A stretch of DNA of 64,000 nucleotides from Schizochytrium sp. TIO01 (taxonomy: Eukaryota > Sar > Bigyra > Thraustochytrida > Thraustochytriidae), in NCBI GenBank assembly GCA_004764695.1, contig SMSO01000031.1, forward strand, positions 1,486,600 through 1,550,599. Reading direction: 5' to 3'. Shown here piece after piece: positions 35,901 through 46,439 of this stretch (position 1 is its first letter; each line of letters starts with the position of its first letter). The notes beneath the pieces were generated by a model. The model searched no databases. It saw only the letters and a program-made list of their open reading frames with translations, and was not told the DNA's origin. The translations under genes were made by a program, and so were the position numbers.

Positions 35901-36898
35901 ATGAAGATGAAGTGGAAAAAGAGGAAGGCAATGAATTTCAACAGAAGAAAACCCACGAAGAGCTGAATGTTGTTGATAATGCAACAGTCCAAAACAAATT
36001 CTCAAATGATCTTCAAGAGTCACATTATAAGTTGAGCCTCGAACGCAAGACGATTGAAATTGAGCGCACGACAATGGAGAATGAGGATTTTCGTTCACAT
36101 GTGGGCTCGTTGTTGTTATCCGTACGTCAGCTGGAGTCTGAGATGGATAGCGAACGTGCCGCTTCAGTGAAGGCAGCGCATGGATCAGCCGCATTGGTGA
36201 GATCTCTGGAGGGCAAGTTGGAGGAATTGCAGAATGACAAAGTGCAATCAATATCCGAGACTGCGCAATTGCGCAAAGCCCTGGAAAAGATACAGACTAA
36301 GCTCAAAGAAGTGGAGGACCAAAAGTTTATTGCTCAAGAACAAGCGAAACAGCTAATGACAATTGCAATGAAGGAAAAAGATGATCGTACAAGGCTCGCA
36401 GCTTTCGCACAAACCATGTCTAGTCAGCTTTCGGGTGCAGAGAATGAGGCGTTTCGTTTACAAAGTCAGTTACAAGACGAAATGTCTCGTCGCGAGTCCC
36501 TAGAGCGACAAGCGCTTCAAGTTCGAAATTTGGTAAGAATGGCTACTGAGCAATGCCAAGCGTGGGAAGGACACATTTATGGGGTTCTTCGTCAATTCGA
36601 TCATCAAGTAGATGCAATTGATGGCAGGCGGTTAAGGGTTCAAGAAGCACTTGCTAGACAACGAGATGCGCATGCGAATGCGGAGCGCCGGGCTCAGGCA
36701 CTTGAAGAGGAAATTCAGAATCTCCGTTCCTTAGCGCATCCCCGTTGTGTGGTTTGCATGCACGCCCCGGTTACTGTTTGTTATGTTCCGTGTGGACATC
36801 GAAGTGTATGTTCTCTCTGTGATCCCAAGCTTGGTGCATGCCCAGTGTGTCGTTCAGGGATCCGTGAGCGCGTTCGTACTTATGATGCTGGAGTGTAA
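32957..36898 (+). CDS. Large disordered protein with coiled coil and C-terminal RING finger (putative E3 ubiquitin ligase)
   Basis: 1313 residues from the first in-frame ATG (32957); the open frame reaches back to 32873 but without ATG. The N-terminus is Arg-rich, followed by a long Ser-rich tract (about residues 68-170). The middle is acidic and low in complexity. It includes an IIVIDDSDIE motif at about residue 480 that looks like a SUMO-interacting motif. A coiled coil spans about residues 1025-1255. The last 50 residues are a C3HC4 RING: CVVC, then C-G-H, CSLC and CPVC, with the usual spacing. RING fingers of this C-terminal type (as in MIR/IAP/MGRN-like ligases) recruit E2 enzymes. A SIM plus RING would fit a SUMO-targeted ubiquitin ligase, but this is inference. 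There is no membrane segment. Confidence 0.85.
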   Translation: MRSEWGSRGERSDASRFGTTAVAPSSKARSPSPARRVRPLKQLALRKRGQRRPEGDDDFRSALCNRLSSASSSSSSLTSLHMHSSMTSSLSSSSFSTSASVSSSSRPVSAFSSLSTLTSSSSSPELAVHLPSQSLLSSAFTSLSSSSATSSSSPYLSAPMPSNSLLADDLHSEPYQARNFAHDGDKGRQVRYEHLHGHYNIHSHHRELYPELARCMLKIDLKLKNSVSAQIKKPPQFRNEKLNSLDVHLDFAASVLAPKSSAKVTIVRLEDQTKEDTYIDLCEEESPVRNTEDQDMSATMTKKSEYQALRKLHQELGDDPMDVDEDENPHTNDDLAKADLPSGADDSVFLDASAPPLESSAQSEQDDMGTVVTPNELEVAGDDRTCNDERKNQRDNVASNDTSAAAMLEVSGEGHRRPPSDAHQNTEGSDDCILKSKSEEEETEEEIGSKDTMKEAIQMHAVESIAEDEKSTREEASNIIVIDDSDIETDEQKEKRSQKQHSQQILNTVVTETETTGLNISSEAVCGKGGEGSIKAVQSNNADPEHPEKSMQSSQAQNLTASSSSSLLFPDLKTKSALTPVKYKKKNRPSSSGISTPISTNQKDKGSHRAPLSSNKRKSRLRDHDDRSSTDENHERNNSNQESVSVDDHLHQHKRRTPAKVDKTLSAKQRRKVSSSSSSSTLPFAPSTPDRLAAAKSSLTSLHSLSSSISGQTDPPKSMPTSVPFTLDVLNERSDSTKVTHAESPPLSTKVNVVLTKLKSITSGEHESKNHDSIDEGALENHMKRPANGQYSHKSEDSTNEERDSSTSNIENKAGARISNSSNTKALERNSELCMESESRERVGVNQVLPQENVTDRKESNHSQNPLDKELNVGDSKGGRVSGNSSVASTSPTHTRDSPQDVRDDATDAAPFSTPIARGDCDIENDGVKQENPSETRELPAANEGVTKNAESSCHQNSQHCERSSVADSCLRSTEETEISLNEDEVEKEEGNEFQQKKTHEELNVVDNATVQNKFSNDLQESHYKLSLERKTIEIERTTMENEDFRSHVGSLLLSVRQLESEMDSERAASVKAAHGSAALVRSLEGKLEELQNDKVQSISETAQLRKALEKIQTKLKEVEDQKFIAQEQAKQLMTIAMKEKDDRTRLAAFAQTMSSQLSGAENEAFRLQSQLQDEMSRRESLERQALQVRNLVRMATEQCQAWEGHIYGVLRQFDHQVDAIDGRRLRVQEALARQRDAHANAERRAQALEEEIQNLRSLAHPRCVVCMHAPVTVCYVPCGHRSVCSLCDPKLGACPVCRSGIRERVRTYDAGV

Positions 36899-37455
36899 CC
36901 TTGTCATTGTCTCCATCCCTTTTATGATTGTCTGAACATACTACCGCGAAGGTCTTGTGACGAATTGATTAATGGAGATAGCACAGACATTGCAAAGAGA
37001 AACTCGGACTTTGCAAGAACTGATGCTCACTATAGTGCAAAAGGGGGTCTATATTGTAGGAGCAGTTGTGAGAACAGCTACATCTGTCTTTTTTTTGTGT
37101 GTGAAAAGTAAGTCCTCGTGAATGAATATTTTTAAAGAGTATCAGGCCTTCCTTGATAATTCTATTAGATTCATTGATCTATTGTAACGCATAGATTATT
37201 ATCGCAGCACAGTGCTCAAGTTAAGCCTCAGATGCTATGTGCTAGAGATGAAAGCACTGGCCGCAATTTTGTAGTGCTGGCCTGACATTAAAGTTGATTT
37301 TTAAAAACAACGAAATATAAACAAGGTATTGGTTTGTGCTATGTTAGATTGGCAAGCTGCAGCAGTTTGCCATGAGTTGTTTTGTGCTATAAATTTTAAT
37401 ATTGTTTTTTTTTGTTTTTGGTTCTAGAATTGGGTGGGTGAGTTGGTGTACGTAT
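36899..37455. other. Convergent 3' flanks
   Basis: Space between two genes that face each other (RING gene on plus, mitochondrial protein on minus). AT-rich with T runs; no gene seen. Confidence 0.6.
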
Positions 37456-38520
37456 TTAGTTTTTTTTTTGTTGGAGCTTGTTAAGGCGTTTCCAGATAGG
37501 GTGGTCTTCTGAGAGGTCGAGCTGCTCAAAGCGGGCCTCGAGGTGAGCACTGGCCTTGGAGTCAAGCTTGAAGCCGAAGAAGTCGAAGATGTTGAAGAAG
37601 CGCTCAACTGCCTCCGGCTTGATGTTGGAACGGAAAGAGATAGTCTCGCTGACGGCTGCCTCGAGTCCGGCCGGGACCAGCTTGCGGGCGTCCTCCTGAG
37701 AAGTTCCCTGGCGCTCGAACATCTTCATCATGTTCTCAAAAGCAGAGATGGTGTGGAAGATACTGGCACCCTGGAATCGAGAGGCCTCAAAGCTCTTAAG
37801 AAAGGCCTCGAGGGTTGCCTTGCTGAGAACAATATCCTGACGCAGGCAGCCCCAGAGAGCGTCGGACGCCCAGCCGACCTGGAATTTATCCGCACGAGAC
37901 TCAATCTCAGCTGCCACGAGATCTGCAATCGGGGTTCCCGACGGTGCGTGTGCCTTGAGGTCTACACCAAACTTTGAAGCACCATCGAGGAAGATGGAAA
38001 TGAACTTGGGCCTGAAGTCCTTCTCGCGAAGACGCACATCCGCAGCATACATGAGTGTGTCCACCACGCGGTCATCGTGGCCCTCCGTAGCGCGCTTAGA
38101 TGCAGGGAGCTGCGCTGTACGCACAGCGAGAGAGCGAATGGCGCTCGCAACGCAAGCGCCATCGAGCTGTTGAGCATACTGCAAGACAGCACCCTGGAGC
38201 GATGCCAGGCGGCCCTTCTCTTCGTAGGTCACAAACTTGTGATGCAGACGCACAGGCTGAATGGGCTTGACACGGTAAGGAGCAGTGCCACGGTTCTTCT
38301 CTGTACGCCGAGCAGCCTTGAGCTGCGCAGGGGTGCCCTCAGGCTTAATGCGGCCATCGACATGAGACGGACGCAACCAGGGAGCAACGCCAGAAGGAAG
38401 AGGGAGAGGCGCAGGCGCAGGGCGCTTCGGCACGCGGTGCACGGCCTTGGAGAAGTGTCTGCATCCGGAGACCGGTGCAGACTCCAGGGAGCGCGGGCTC
38501 AGCCGCAGCAGGGAGAACAT
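37456..38520 (-). CDS. Mitochondrial protein of unknown function
   Basis: 354 residues from the ATG at 38520. The frame is open for 70 more codons upstream, but those are low-complexity and start with a non-ATG codon. The N-terminus MFSLLRLSPRSLESAP is Arg/Ser/Leu-rich without acidic residues, a typical mitochondrial presequence, followed by a Pro-rich linker. The body from about residue 90 is a series of alpha-helical segments with recurring patterns (VDTLMYAADVRL, FISIFLDGASKF, ASDALWGCLRQD) that recall helical-repeat RNA-binding proteins of organelles (OPR or FASTK-like). I cannot assign a family with confidence. It lies on the same strand as the COX5B-like gene 1.4 kb away, but there is no sign of shared transcription. 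Confidence 0.75.
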   Translation of the reverse strand: MFSLLRLSPRSLESAPVSGCRHFSKAVHRVPKRPAPAPLPLPSGVAPWLRPSHVDGRIKPEGTPAQLKAARRTEKNRGTAPYRVKPIQPVRLHHKFVTYEEKGRLASLQGAVLQYAQQLDGACVASAIRSLAVRTAQLPASKRATEGHDDRVVDTLMYAADVRLREKDFRPKFISIFLDGASKFGVDLKAHAPSGTPIADLVAAEIESRADKFQVGWASDALWGCLRQDIVLSKATLEAFLKSFEASRFQGASIFHTISAFENMMKMFERQGTSQEDARKLVPAGLEAAVSETISFRSNIKPEAVERFFNIFDFFGFKLDSKASAHLEARFEQLDLSEDHPIWKRLNKLQQKKN

Positions 38521-39963
38521 GGTTGCAAAGGGGATTTGAAGTAGTGAATATGAGCAATCCAGTAAATCAACACAAAGCACGTAGCTAGGGACGCAGCAAG
38601 AGTTCGCAGAAGACGTAAGACCTCCTGCCTTCTTGCCGCTTCTGCTGCCTGCCTGCCTGCCTGCCTGGGCTTGCTTTACCTGCTGCGCTCCGGTTTGTGC
38701 GTCCTTCTCTCGCGCAGAAGAGGCTGGCAAACCAGCAGGCCAAGGCGCCGCAGCGGCTATAACCTACTTGTGCACTTCTATAACCCACTTGATAGGCGCT
38801 TTGTTAAATAGAGAATGCCTATACCCCACTTTAAGGAGGCCTATTAAACAGAGGGTAACGCAGGGAACATTCCCGCGAGCGGAAGCCGTAAACTAGTGGC
38901 AGGCAGGTAAGTAGATAATGTAGTATCTATGGTACAATAGGCATAAGAGGGAGAGAGATGTAATAGCAGTTTGTGTACCAATGCGTATGAAGGATGTTAG
39001 ACAGGTCAGGTAGTGATGCATTGTGATAGCTTCAGGTTGTGTATGCATCGCGATGGTGTTGCACCAGGGTAGGTAGGTAGTGACCTACTTGGTAAGCATG
39101 AAGATTCATGAAGCGACATTCTGTAATTTGTATCAGCATAGAGAAGAAGGTTTGTGACGAGTGGAGAAGCACGAAATGTGGGTCATGAACTATTATTATA
39201 TGAGGAGAAATGAGAACCAAGCTTTGGGAATGACAGTGAAAAAGGTGGCTTTCTGCGGCTAAGGTGGATTCTTGTTATGGTTTGACGTGAATATGGAATG
39301 CAAAATGTTGTAGAAAATGCTGAAGAGAGCCAAAGAGAATTCTTGCAAAGAAAAAGTGCCTTGTAAATATAAAATCATCACCAAGAATGATTCTGTTGGG
39401 TGCCCATTCACATCTTGGCAAGGAAAGTGTTGTGTTCTTCTAGACAGATCAAAAATATGTAGTTATTCTGATATAATGATTTTAGTCACATGACTTGGAT
39501 GCGATGCAGACGCCACTGTAAACAGTGCGAGAAATGGAATATGGTGTAACAGTGGCTAGTCACTGCACATCCAAACCAAATTCTTTGCCAGCGACACATG
39601 TTGCACACAAAAAATGTATTTAAGAATAGGAAGAGAAAAGGGGAGAATAATAAAGGGCAAGGCGTAAAGCTTTCTTTATATTCCAAATTGTACTTCATCG
39701 CAATCGCACAGTCATCATGCAATGCACACTCCAATTGTTCGAGTTTTATTCTCAGAAAATTAGATTACAGATGGGAATTAGGAGTTCGTTTCTCTCTGTC
39801 TTTGTTGCACTTGTGCGAGAAACGGTATGCAAGCTGTCCGAGAGAGAGAGGTTGAGTCAAGAAGTTCAAGATAACTATTGAGCGAGATCTCAATGAGAAA
39901 CATTTAAAAAAAAAGGGTCAAGTGAACGGGAAGGGTTTTATGGGTTTCTGATTAATGTGTTGC
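38521..39963. other. Intergenic, with a (CTGC)n run
   Basis: Contains a short CTGC repeat at about 38644-38668 inside the unsupported upstream extension of the mitochondrial gene. The rest is AT-rich with no gene seen. Confidence 0.55.
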
Positions 39964-40359
39964 TCAGGCAAGCGGGTTGTACAGCTTGAAGTGGAGGTCG
40001 AGCTCGGGAACGTAGTTCACCTCGCCAGCGACGACGTTGAACCAGATGGGGCCATCCTGGCCCTTGGGGCAGACACCGACGGTGCGGGAGTCGAGCTCAG
40101 AGGGGACCATGACCGGGTTCTCGAAGGTACCCTGGCCCTTCTCCATCTGGACGGGCTGACGGTTGAAGTACTCGCGGCCCTCGGCGAAGGCCTTGAGCTC
40201 CTCACGCTCACGGCCGGTAGCCTGCTCGGCATCATCAGCGATGTAGCCGGGCTTGCCACCAGGGCCCTGGGAGAGAGGGGGCTGCTTGTAGCCAGCAAGG
40301 GTGCGGACCTGCATGCGGGCGCCCATGCGCATGGTGTTGGAGCTTGCCAAGCGGAGCAT
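39964..40359 (-). CDS. COX5B: Cytochrome c oxidase subunit Vb (COX5B/COX4-type) homologue, zinc site mostly lost
   Basis: 131 residues from the ATG at 40359 (MLRLASSNTMRMGARM). The Arg/Met-rich start ending near VRTLAGYK is a mitochondrial presequence. The core GREREELKAF and GTFENPVMVPSELDSRTVG is the hallmark of the COX5B family, a matrix-facing subunit of complex IV that normally binds zinc through C-x-C and C-x2-C. Here the C-terminal RC-x2-C-x2-HYKL pattern aligns residue for residue with YV-x2-L-x2-HFKL, so both of its cysteines are replaced (Val and Leu). Of the first pair only one Cys remains (GVCPKG). Length and fold motifs are otherwise intact. Strong bias to GC-ending codons suggests high expression. 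Confidence 0.85.
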   Translation of the reverse strand: MLRLASSNTMRMGARMQVRTLAGYKQPPLSQGPGGKPGYIADDAEQATGREREELKAFAEGREYFNRQPVQMEKGQGTFENPVMVPSELDSRTVGVCPKGQDGPIWFNVVAGEVNYVPELDLHFKLYNPLA

Positions 40360-41857
40360 TTTGTTAAAAGTTGGGAGGATATACACCTAAAAAACGGACG
40401 AAGACTGTATTTTCAATAATTTCACATTTTGTATTCATCAACACATTGTTAGTAAACCACCCGAGATCATCTCAATTAAAAAATATATATATACATTTTC
40501 GATTCCACTCCATCAACCTTCCCCCCAGCAGCAGTGCATCCCAGAATGAGACCTAAAGATGACCAAAGACTCAAGAATCTTCTGTAGCAGCACAAGCAGA
40601 CCAACTTGGAACACGAATCTATCGTTCTCACTATCCAGTCGAAAGACCACGCAACAATCATCCTCTGACATACAACCCCAGTCAATTAGGGCAAGCCACC
40701 TTTTGACCAGTACATACATCTGAATCATGCATAATAATCGTAATAGATAGCCAGCGAACACGCACGAATTCCATCACTTCAACCGCCTACAAGAGCTTTT
40801 CAGGCTCACAAAGGCAGAGAATAAGATCATCACGAGAGGTAATTCTTGCAGCGCCGGAGTCTTCGATGCATCTGGTTGCAGTGAGTCCTCGCACGCAATC
40901 TATATCAATACAAAAAATGTATGTCGATATCATTGCTAATGGATAGTGATAATAGTAATAATACACAAAGTCTCGCCTGCTTATTCCTACTATCAAAAAA
41001 ATTCATGGATTGCCCACAAGTGGCCACTTCGGGCCTCGCGAAGGCACAGAGACCGGCGTAGACGAAACCCAGGCCTCACCAAAGCTCCTGATAGTCTCAA
41101 TTGCGGCTGGAGTCCGGATAGAGCGCCAGGGAGACGCTGGGCAGCTTCCATAGCAGCCATGAGGCACCAAGGCCACTAGTAGCGAAGCGTCCGGCGCCTC
41201 ATGAGCGGCCTGCAGCTCATGGCAGCGGGTGCGGCGCAGTATGCGAGTTGAAGGAAGGGAGGTCGATAATGGAGGCCCTCGCGCAACACGCAGCGAGCGC
41301 GAGGGCGAAGGCCTGCGAGCGAACGTACGGCGGACGTGAGCGAAAACGGAGTTTAGCTGCTAAGCAGGTGCCAGCTAGTGCAGTCAAACTGAGGCCGCAG
41401 AAATCAGCCTCAGTGACGTCTCCTCACGGTGCAGAAAACTTTCTCCCAGTGGCGGAAGGTTTGGTGGCCCCTCCCATTCCCACTGGTCCTTAAAACCATG
41501 GAGTACTCCCTCTCGGCTAAATATATACCCAAACAAAATGGGCAATCTCTGCTACATTTTACCGAGAGGGACACCACTCGGAACAACCTTCAGGGAATAG
41601 GGGCGTTAGGGTGCCCTAGTGGAAAGATTTTGCATTGAAATGTTCGTTTGACTCACTCACTCTCAATCGTCCACGAAGCCATCAATGGATCTCTGATCAA
41701 TCCGCGCGTAACCCGCCAGTGGCCGCACTCCGGCCCAGTTTTAGCAGCCGTATCTCAGCTGCCCATCTGCCAGCTCTCCGCCTGCTCCACCATGGTCAAC
41801 CTTCTCCCGCAATTGCAGCGCTGAGGATTTATCCGCGATTTGACTTCGTTATCATAT

Positions 41858-41909
41858 CATTCATATCATTTCATTTCATATCATTTCATTTCATTTCATT
41901 TCATTTCAG
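41858..41909. repeat. (TTTCA)n pentanucleotide repeat
   Basis: Mixed ATATC/TTTCA steps ending in several clean TTTCA copies. Confidence 0.85.
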
Positions 41910-42219
41910 AAGGAACGGCACTTCTAGCAGACTCATAGCTACCCCTACCGCTACTACTACTTACCCTCTGGCTAGCGGCCATTTGCTGCTACTGCTATGG
42001 TTTACCTTAGTAGAGGGCTATTACACTAGAGCAAGGTGTCCAACTGGGGGGCTAGCTGGGCGTAGGTAAGTGCTAGAGGATCCGGCTTAGAGCGATGGAT
42101 TAGGTAGAGGTAGTAGGTGGTAGGTAGTAGTATTGCGTAGGTGATGGGTAAGCAAAGATAAGGTTGATGATGGAAAGTTTAGAAGTTTGATGGAACGTTC
42201 GTACGTCCAAAATAGGATA

Positions 42220-42292
42220 CAATAAATAAATAAATAACTTCAATAAATAAATAAATAACTTCAAATAAATAAATAACTTTAAATAAATAAAC
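42220..42292. repeat. (AAAT)n-type nested repeat
   Basis: Four clusters of AATA/AAAT copies, each followed by AACTT, so an 18-22 base higher-order repeat built from a tetranucleotide. Confidence 0.8.
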
Positions 42293-43347
42293 AAAACTTT
42301 TGTTTTATACTGAAGAATTGAAGTAAATAAATATGCCAATGGATGATGAATAAACTGGAGTAACCACCGCCAAGACTAACGACAAGGCATGCTGGGCCAA
42401 GCCGAGGACTCCGGAGTTGTAAGAGCATCGCGGCTTGCAAGCCGTTTCCTCAAGAGCGACCAGGCTCACCCACTGCCTCTCTAAGTTTTTGTCGCCCTCC
42501 AGGAAACGAACAGAGTCACTGCGGATTGTCATACGACGATGGTGCAACGGCGGCGTTCGGTGTGCGCTAGCTCGGGGCTAGGTGACTCCTAGCATGGCTG
42601 AGCTCATGGGTAACTTGAGAACCACGGAGTTACGGTAAAGCGAAGTACCGTAGCGAAAGCCTATACAGTGGGTCATGGAGTTGATAAGATGGGCCACAGA
42701 AGAGGCGGAAGATCTGTGGGGAAATATCATCATCGCCTGGAGATTAGTAGTCCTGGCGGGATGAGAAGAGTAGAGGGCAGGGTTGGTGATAGTTCGACAA
42801 AGAAGCTTGGAAAGGAGATGGGTCCTCTGACAAGGAAACTTTGCGTTGCTGGTGTGCTGAAAAGTACGGAATACAGGATACGGGACGAGGACTTTGGCTG
42901 GACTTATTAGGTAAGTGTGTCTTGCATTTATTGAGTGTGTATCTTTGAATCTCTGGATTAAGCAAACGAAATCTACTTTCAGACTTGACATAGGGGATAG
43001 CGAGTTTTGCTGCACTTACCATTATAGTAACGTTGTCTTTGTCTTGATTGTGTTGAAAAAATTTGCAAATGCAATTTGCTTTCGGTTTCTACTGACTGTA
43101 GCAAAAGAGAGATCAGAAAAAAAAATTAAAAAAATATAAATATATATAAATATATATATTGTAGATGTGAAGATGTCGCTTCATTGCCCACAACGATAGT
43201 ACAACTCGCCCACTTCCCCCTCTTCCCCTTCCCAAAAAACAAGAAAAGAAAAGACAAATGAAAAAAAAAAAAAAAAAGCTGGATTTAATGATGCAGTTAG
43301 CAAGAATAATTGTTTGGGGTTTTGGTACCACGCATCAGTTTGATAAA

Positions 43348-46300
43348 CTATAAAATGGCAATGCGCTGAGCACGGTGGCGACCATTATGATTTTTCTTAT
43401 TTCTGGGAGAAGGCGTGTCTGCAGCCCTCGCTGCTTCTCCATCTTGCCCTGGTGCCTCAACCTCCGCCGCTGACGATGATTTGACATCTGCGGATGATGG
43501 TACCGATGTAGATTGGTCTGGTGAAGTCACATGAGACAATGGTGTTGAAGGAGGTTCATCTCCACGTTCGGCAGCATCAACAAAACGTTGATGACAATCA
43601 ACACAAGCGTCAAAATTGTTGCACACCAAGCAGCGCCAACGCGATTTGGTGATTTGGCGCTCACAAAAATCACAAAAGAACTCGAGAGGCCCAGCTGGGG
43701 TGAAATCTCGCCCACGCTGGACCTTCTGTGAGGTTGAGAGGCCTAGCACCGGTGAATCCACCGTTCCATGGAACTCCTCTAGAAGATGGGGCAAACATTC
43801 CACGCAATAGTAAGGTTTGTCGCTCGTCGTGAGGCGCGTGCGGAGCTGCTCAATGGTTTCTGTGGCGCCCGCGCCTTTGGCCAGGACATCAACGTTGAGT
43901 CCTAGACGATGCAAGCATTTGAAGTGATAACCCCTATCACAGCCGTCACAAAGGATAGTTGAATCGTCCATGTTACCCACCATCGAGCAGGCACGGCAAC
44001 GAAACCTTTCATCAATATAGGCAGGTTCCGGCAGCTTTTTTGCAGCTTCTAAAGCAAGAGCACTAGCTTTACCTTGAAGCTGTGCTTCTTGCAGCTTTGC
44101 ATGAGCCTTCGAAGCAACACTGAGAGTTGTTCGCGCACGCTTTGTAGGCTTACTATTTTGTAACAAAGAGCTACCACTACTGCTCGTACGTTTCTGAAGC
44201 AACGACGCAGCAGCATTTGCCCGAGCACGCGATGAAGGGCTGGCACGTCCATCGCTACCACTAACCTCGCCCTGCGATGAAACCAGTGCCATCAATGAGT
44301 TGCTCCCTACAGAGGCCGCACTACCGCGGTTCGCAGAGGCCCGGCCACGTTGGCGTGCGGTACGACGAGTGCATGTTTCCAAATGGTTTGCAAAACGAGT
44401 TACGCCTACTTTGAGATTACAAAGCTGACACACACATACTTGCTTGGATGTATCTGAGTCCACATTGAGATGTACATCGCGGTATGAAAGCACATCAGGT
44501 GCATCCTCATCATACCAACAGTATCTAGTTTTCCACCGCCGATGTCGCTCAATATAGCTTTCAAAAGGTTGAGTGGGTTCAGGTGAGATTACGCTTGTTT
44601 CAATACCTCCATCTTGCCACTGCGGGGGAGCCAATCCAACCCGCTTAAGTGATGGCGCGGAAGCAGCGCCATTGCTAGTTGCTTTCCTCTTTGTTTTTTG
44701 TGAAATTTTACTGTCACGTGTTAATTCCTTCTTCAAGCTCTCTTTCGGATTGTTTTCTTGTTTCACTTCTTTCTGCTTCTGATGATCTTCGGGGGCGTTG
44801 AGCTTCAAAAATCTTTCCTGTTTTGTCGGGTCAACAAAAGATGACATCGAAGTCAGAGGCACCGGCATACTTGCTGCGCCACCTTGTGAGGCTTGTTTTG
44901 AGGTTAAGCCATTTGTCTTTGGCGCATAGTCAGTGATGTTAGGTATAGCTGCGTTCCCCATCACCCCAGCTTGTCCACTAAATCCAACTACGGTGTGATT
45001 TTGATCAGGGGCCTCATTGCTTATCTTTGAGGCAGAACGCTTTTTTGGTGCTGGCGTAACGCGAGGTGCCGGGATTACAGTCGCCGCATACACTGGCGCT
45101 GATTGTGTGGTTTTCTTTTTGGAATTGGTAGAAGATCGTGCTTTGGATCCGTTACTGCCGCCACTGGTTCTGGGTTGTAGCGGCTGAGGACGAGGAAATG
45201 ACTGCAACATTGTTGTAGGACCAATTGGTACCGATCGAATGTCGATCGGCTGAGCCAGAGGCAATGGGAACAGGCGCCGAGGATACTACATTAAGCGTAG
45301 ACATAGGCAAAGGTCTCGGGGCCTTGGTTGGAGAAGGTGTTGTCTGTGGAGCCTTCTTTGACTTTGACCCTGAGGTAGCCCTCTTTGGTCCTTTTGGCGC
45401 AGTTGCTACAGCACTGTTCACTGAGGACGCAGGTAATGCTACCATTCGCGGCTGCATAGACCCGAACGTTTGTCTCGCGTCAAGCGAAACAGGCGCAGGG
45501 TAATGATGCATAAAAGCAATTGGGTGAGCCATAGGTTGAGGGTGCACTCCGTAGTGCCCATAGAAATGGTTTGTCATAAAACTTGAATGATACGGCTGGG
45601 GTTGTTGTTGCTGCTGCTTCGCTGGCGAAGCCTTTGTGGCCTTTTTTGGTGCCTTGGCCTTTGTCGTTTTTGGTTGTGCTGGCTGTTTTGGCTGTTGTTG
45701 CAGTTTTGCTTGGTGCTGAGGCTGCTGCCGCGGAAGCGGCTGTGGAAGTGGCTGTGGAAGTGATTGTGGAAGTGGTTGTGGAAGTGGCTGAGGTTGCTGC
45801 TTTGGTTGGGATTGTGGCTTTGGTTGCGGTTGTGGCTTTGGTTGCGGTTGTGGCTTTGCCTGCTGGTGAGGCTTTGGTTGGGGTTGCGGCCTTGGTTGGG
45901 GTTGTGGCTTTGACTGCTGTAGTGGCTGTGTCTGCTGTTGTTGCTTTGATTGGGGTTGTGGCTTTGACTGCTGTACTGGCTGTGTCTGCTGCTGTTGCTT
46001 TGATTGGGGTTGTTGCTTTGGTTGGGGTTGCAGCTTTGCCTGTTGGTGAGGCTTTGAAGGGGGTTGTAAATTTAACTGCTGTTGTTGCTTTAATTGGGGT
46101 TGTTGCTTTGTCTGTTGGTGAGGCTTTGAAGGGGGTTGAAGCTTCGGCTGTGTTGGCTGATTTGGTGGAACGTGCTGTTTTGATTGCGCTTGTGGTTCTG
46201 GATGTAACTTTGGCTGAGGTTGTGACCTTTGTTGTGGTTGGGGTTGTAACTTTGGCTGAGGTTGAGGTTGCAGTTGTGGTGATGACTTCGCTTGCTGCTG

Positions 46301-46407
46301 TTGTTGCTTTTGCTGGTTCTGCTTTTGATTCTTGTGTTGTTGTTGCTTCTGCTGCTGTTGTTGCTTTTGCTGTTGCTGCTGCAAGATGTACTGCATTTGC
46401 TGGTTCT

Positions 46408-46439
<32 letters not shown>

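Larger units (their letters stand above)
40360..43347. other. Intergenic with simple repeats
   Basis: Short frames of up to 145 codons occur on both strands (for example 41635-42069 and 42578-43015) but overlap each other and simple repeats, and show no domain. A poly-A run is at about 43260-43277. Confidence 0.5.

Noticed and set aside
41635-42069. 144-codon plus-strand ORF
   Set aside because: It runs through the TTTCA pentanucleotide repeat, has no domain and has no homologous look.
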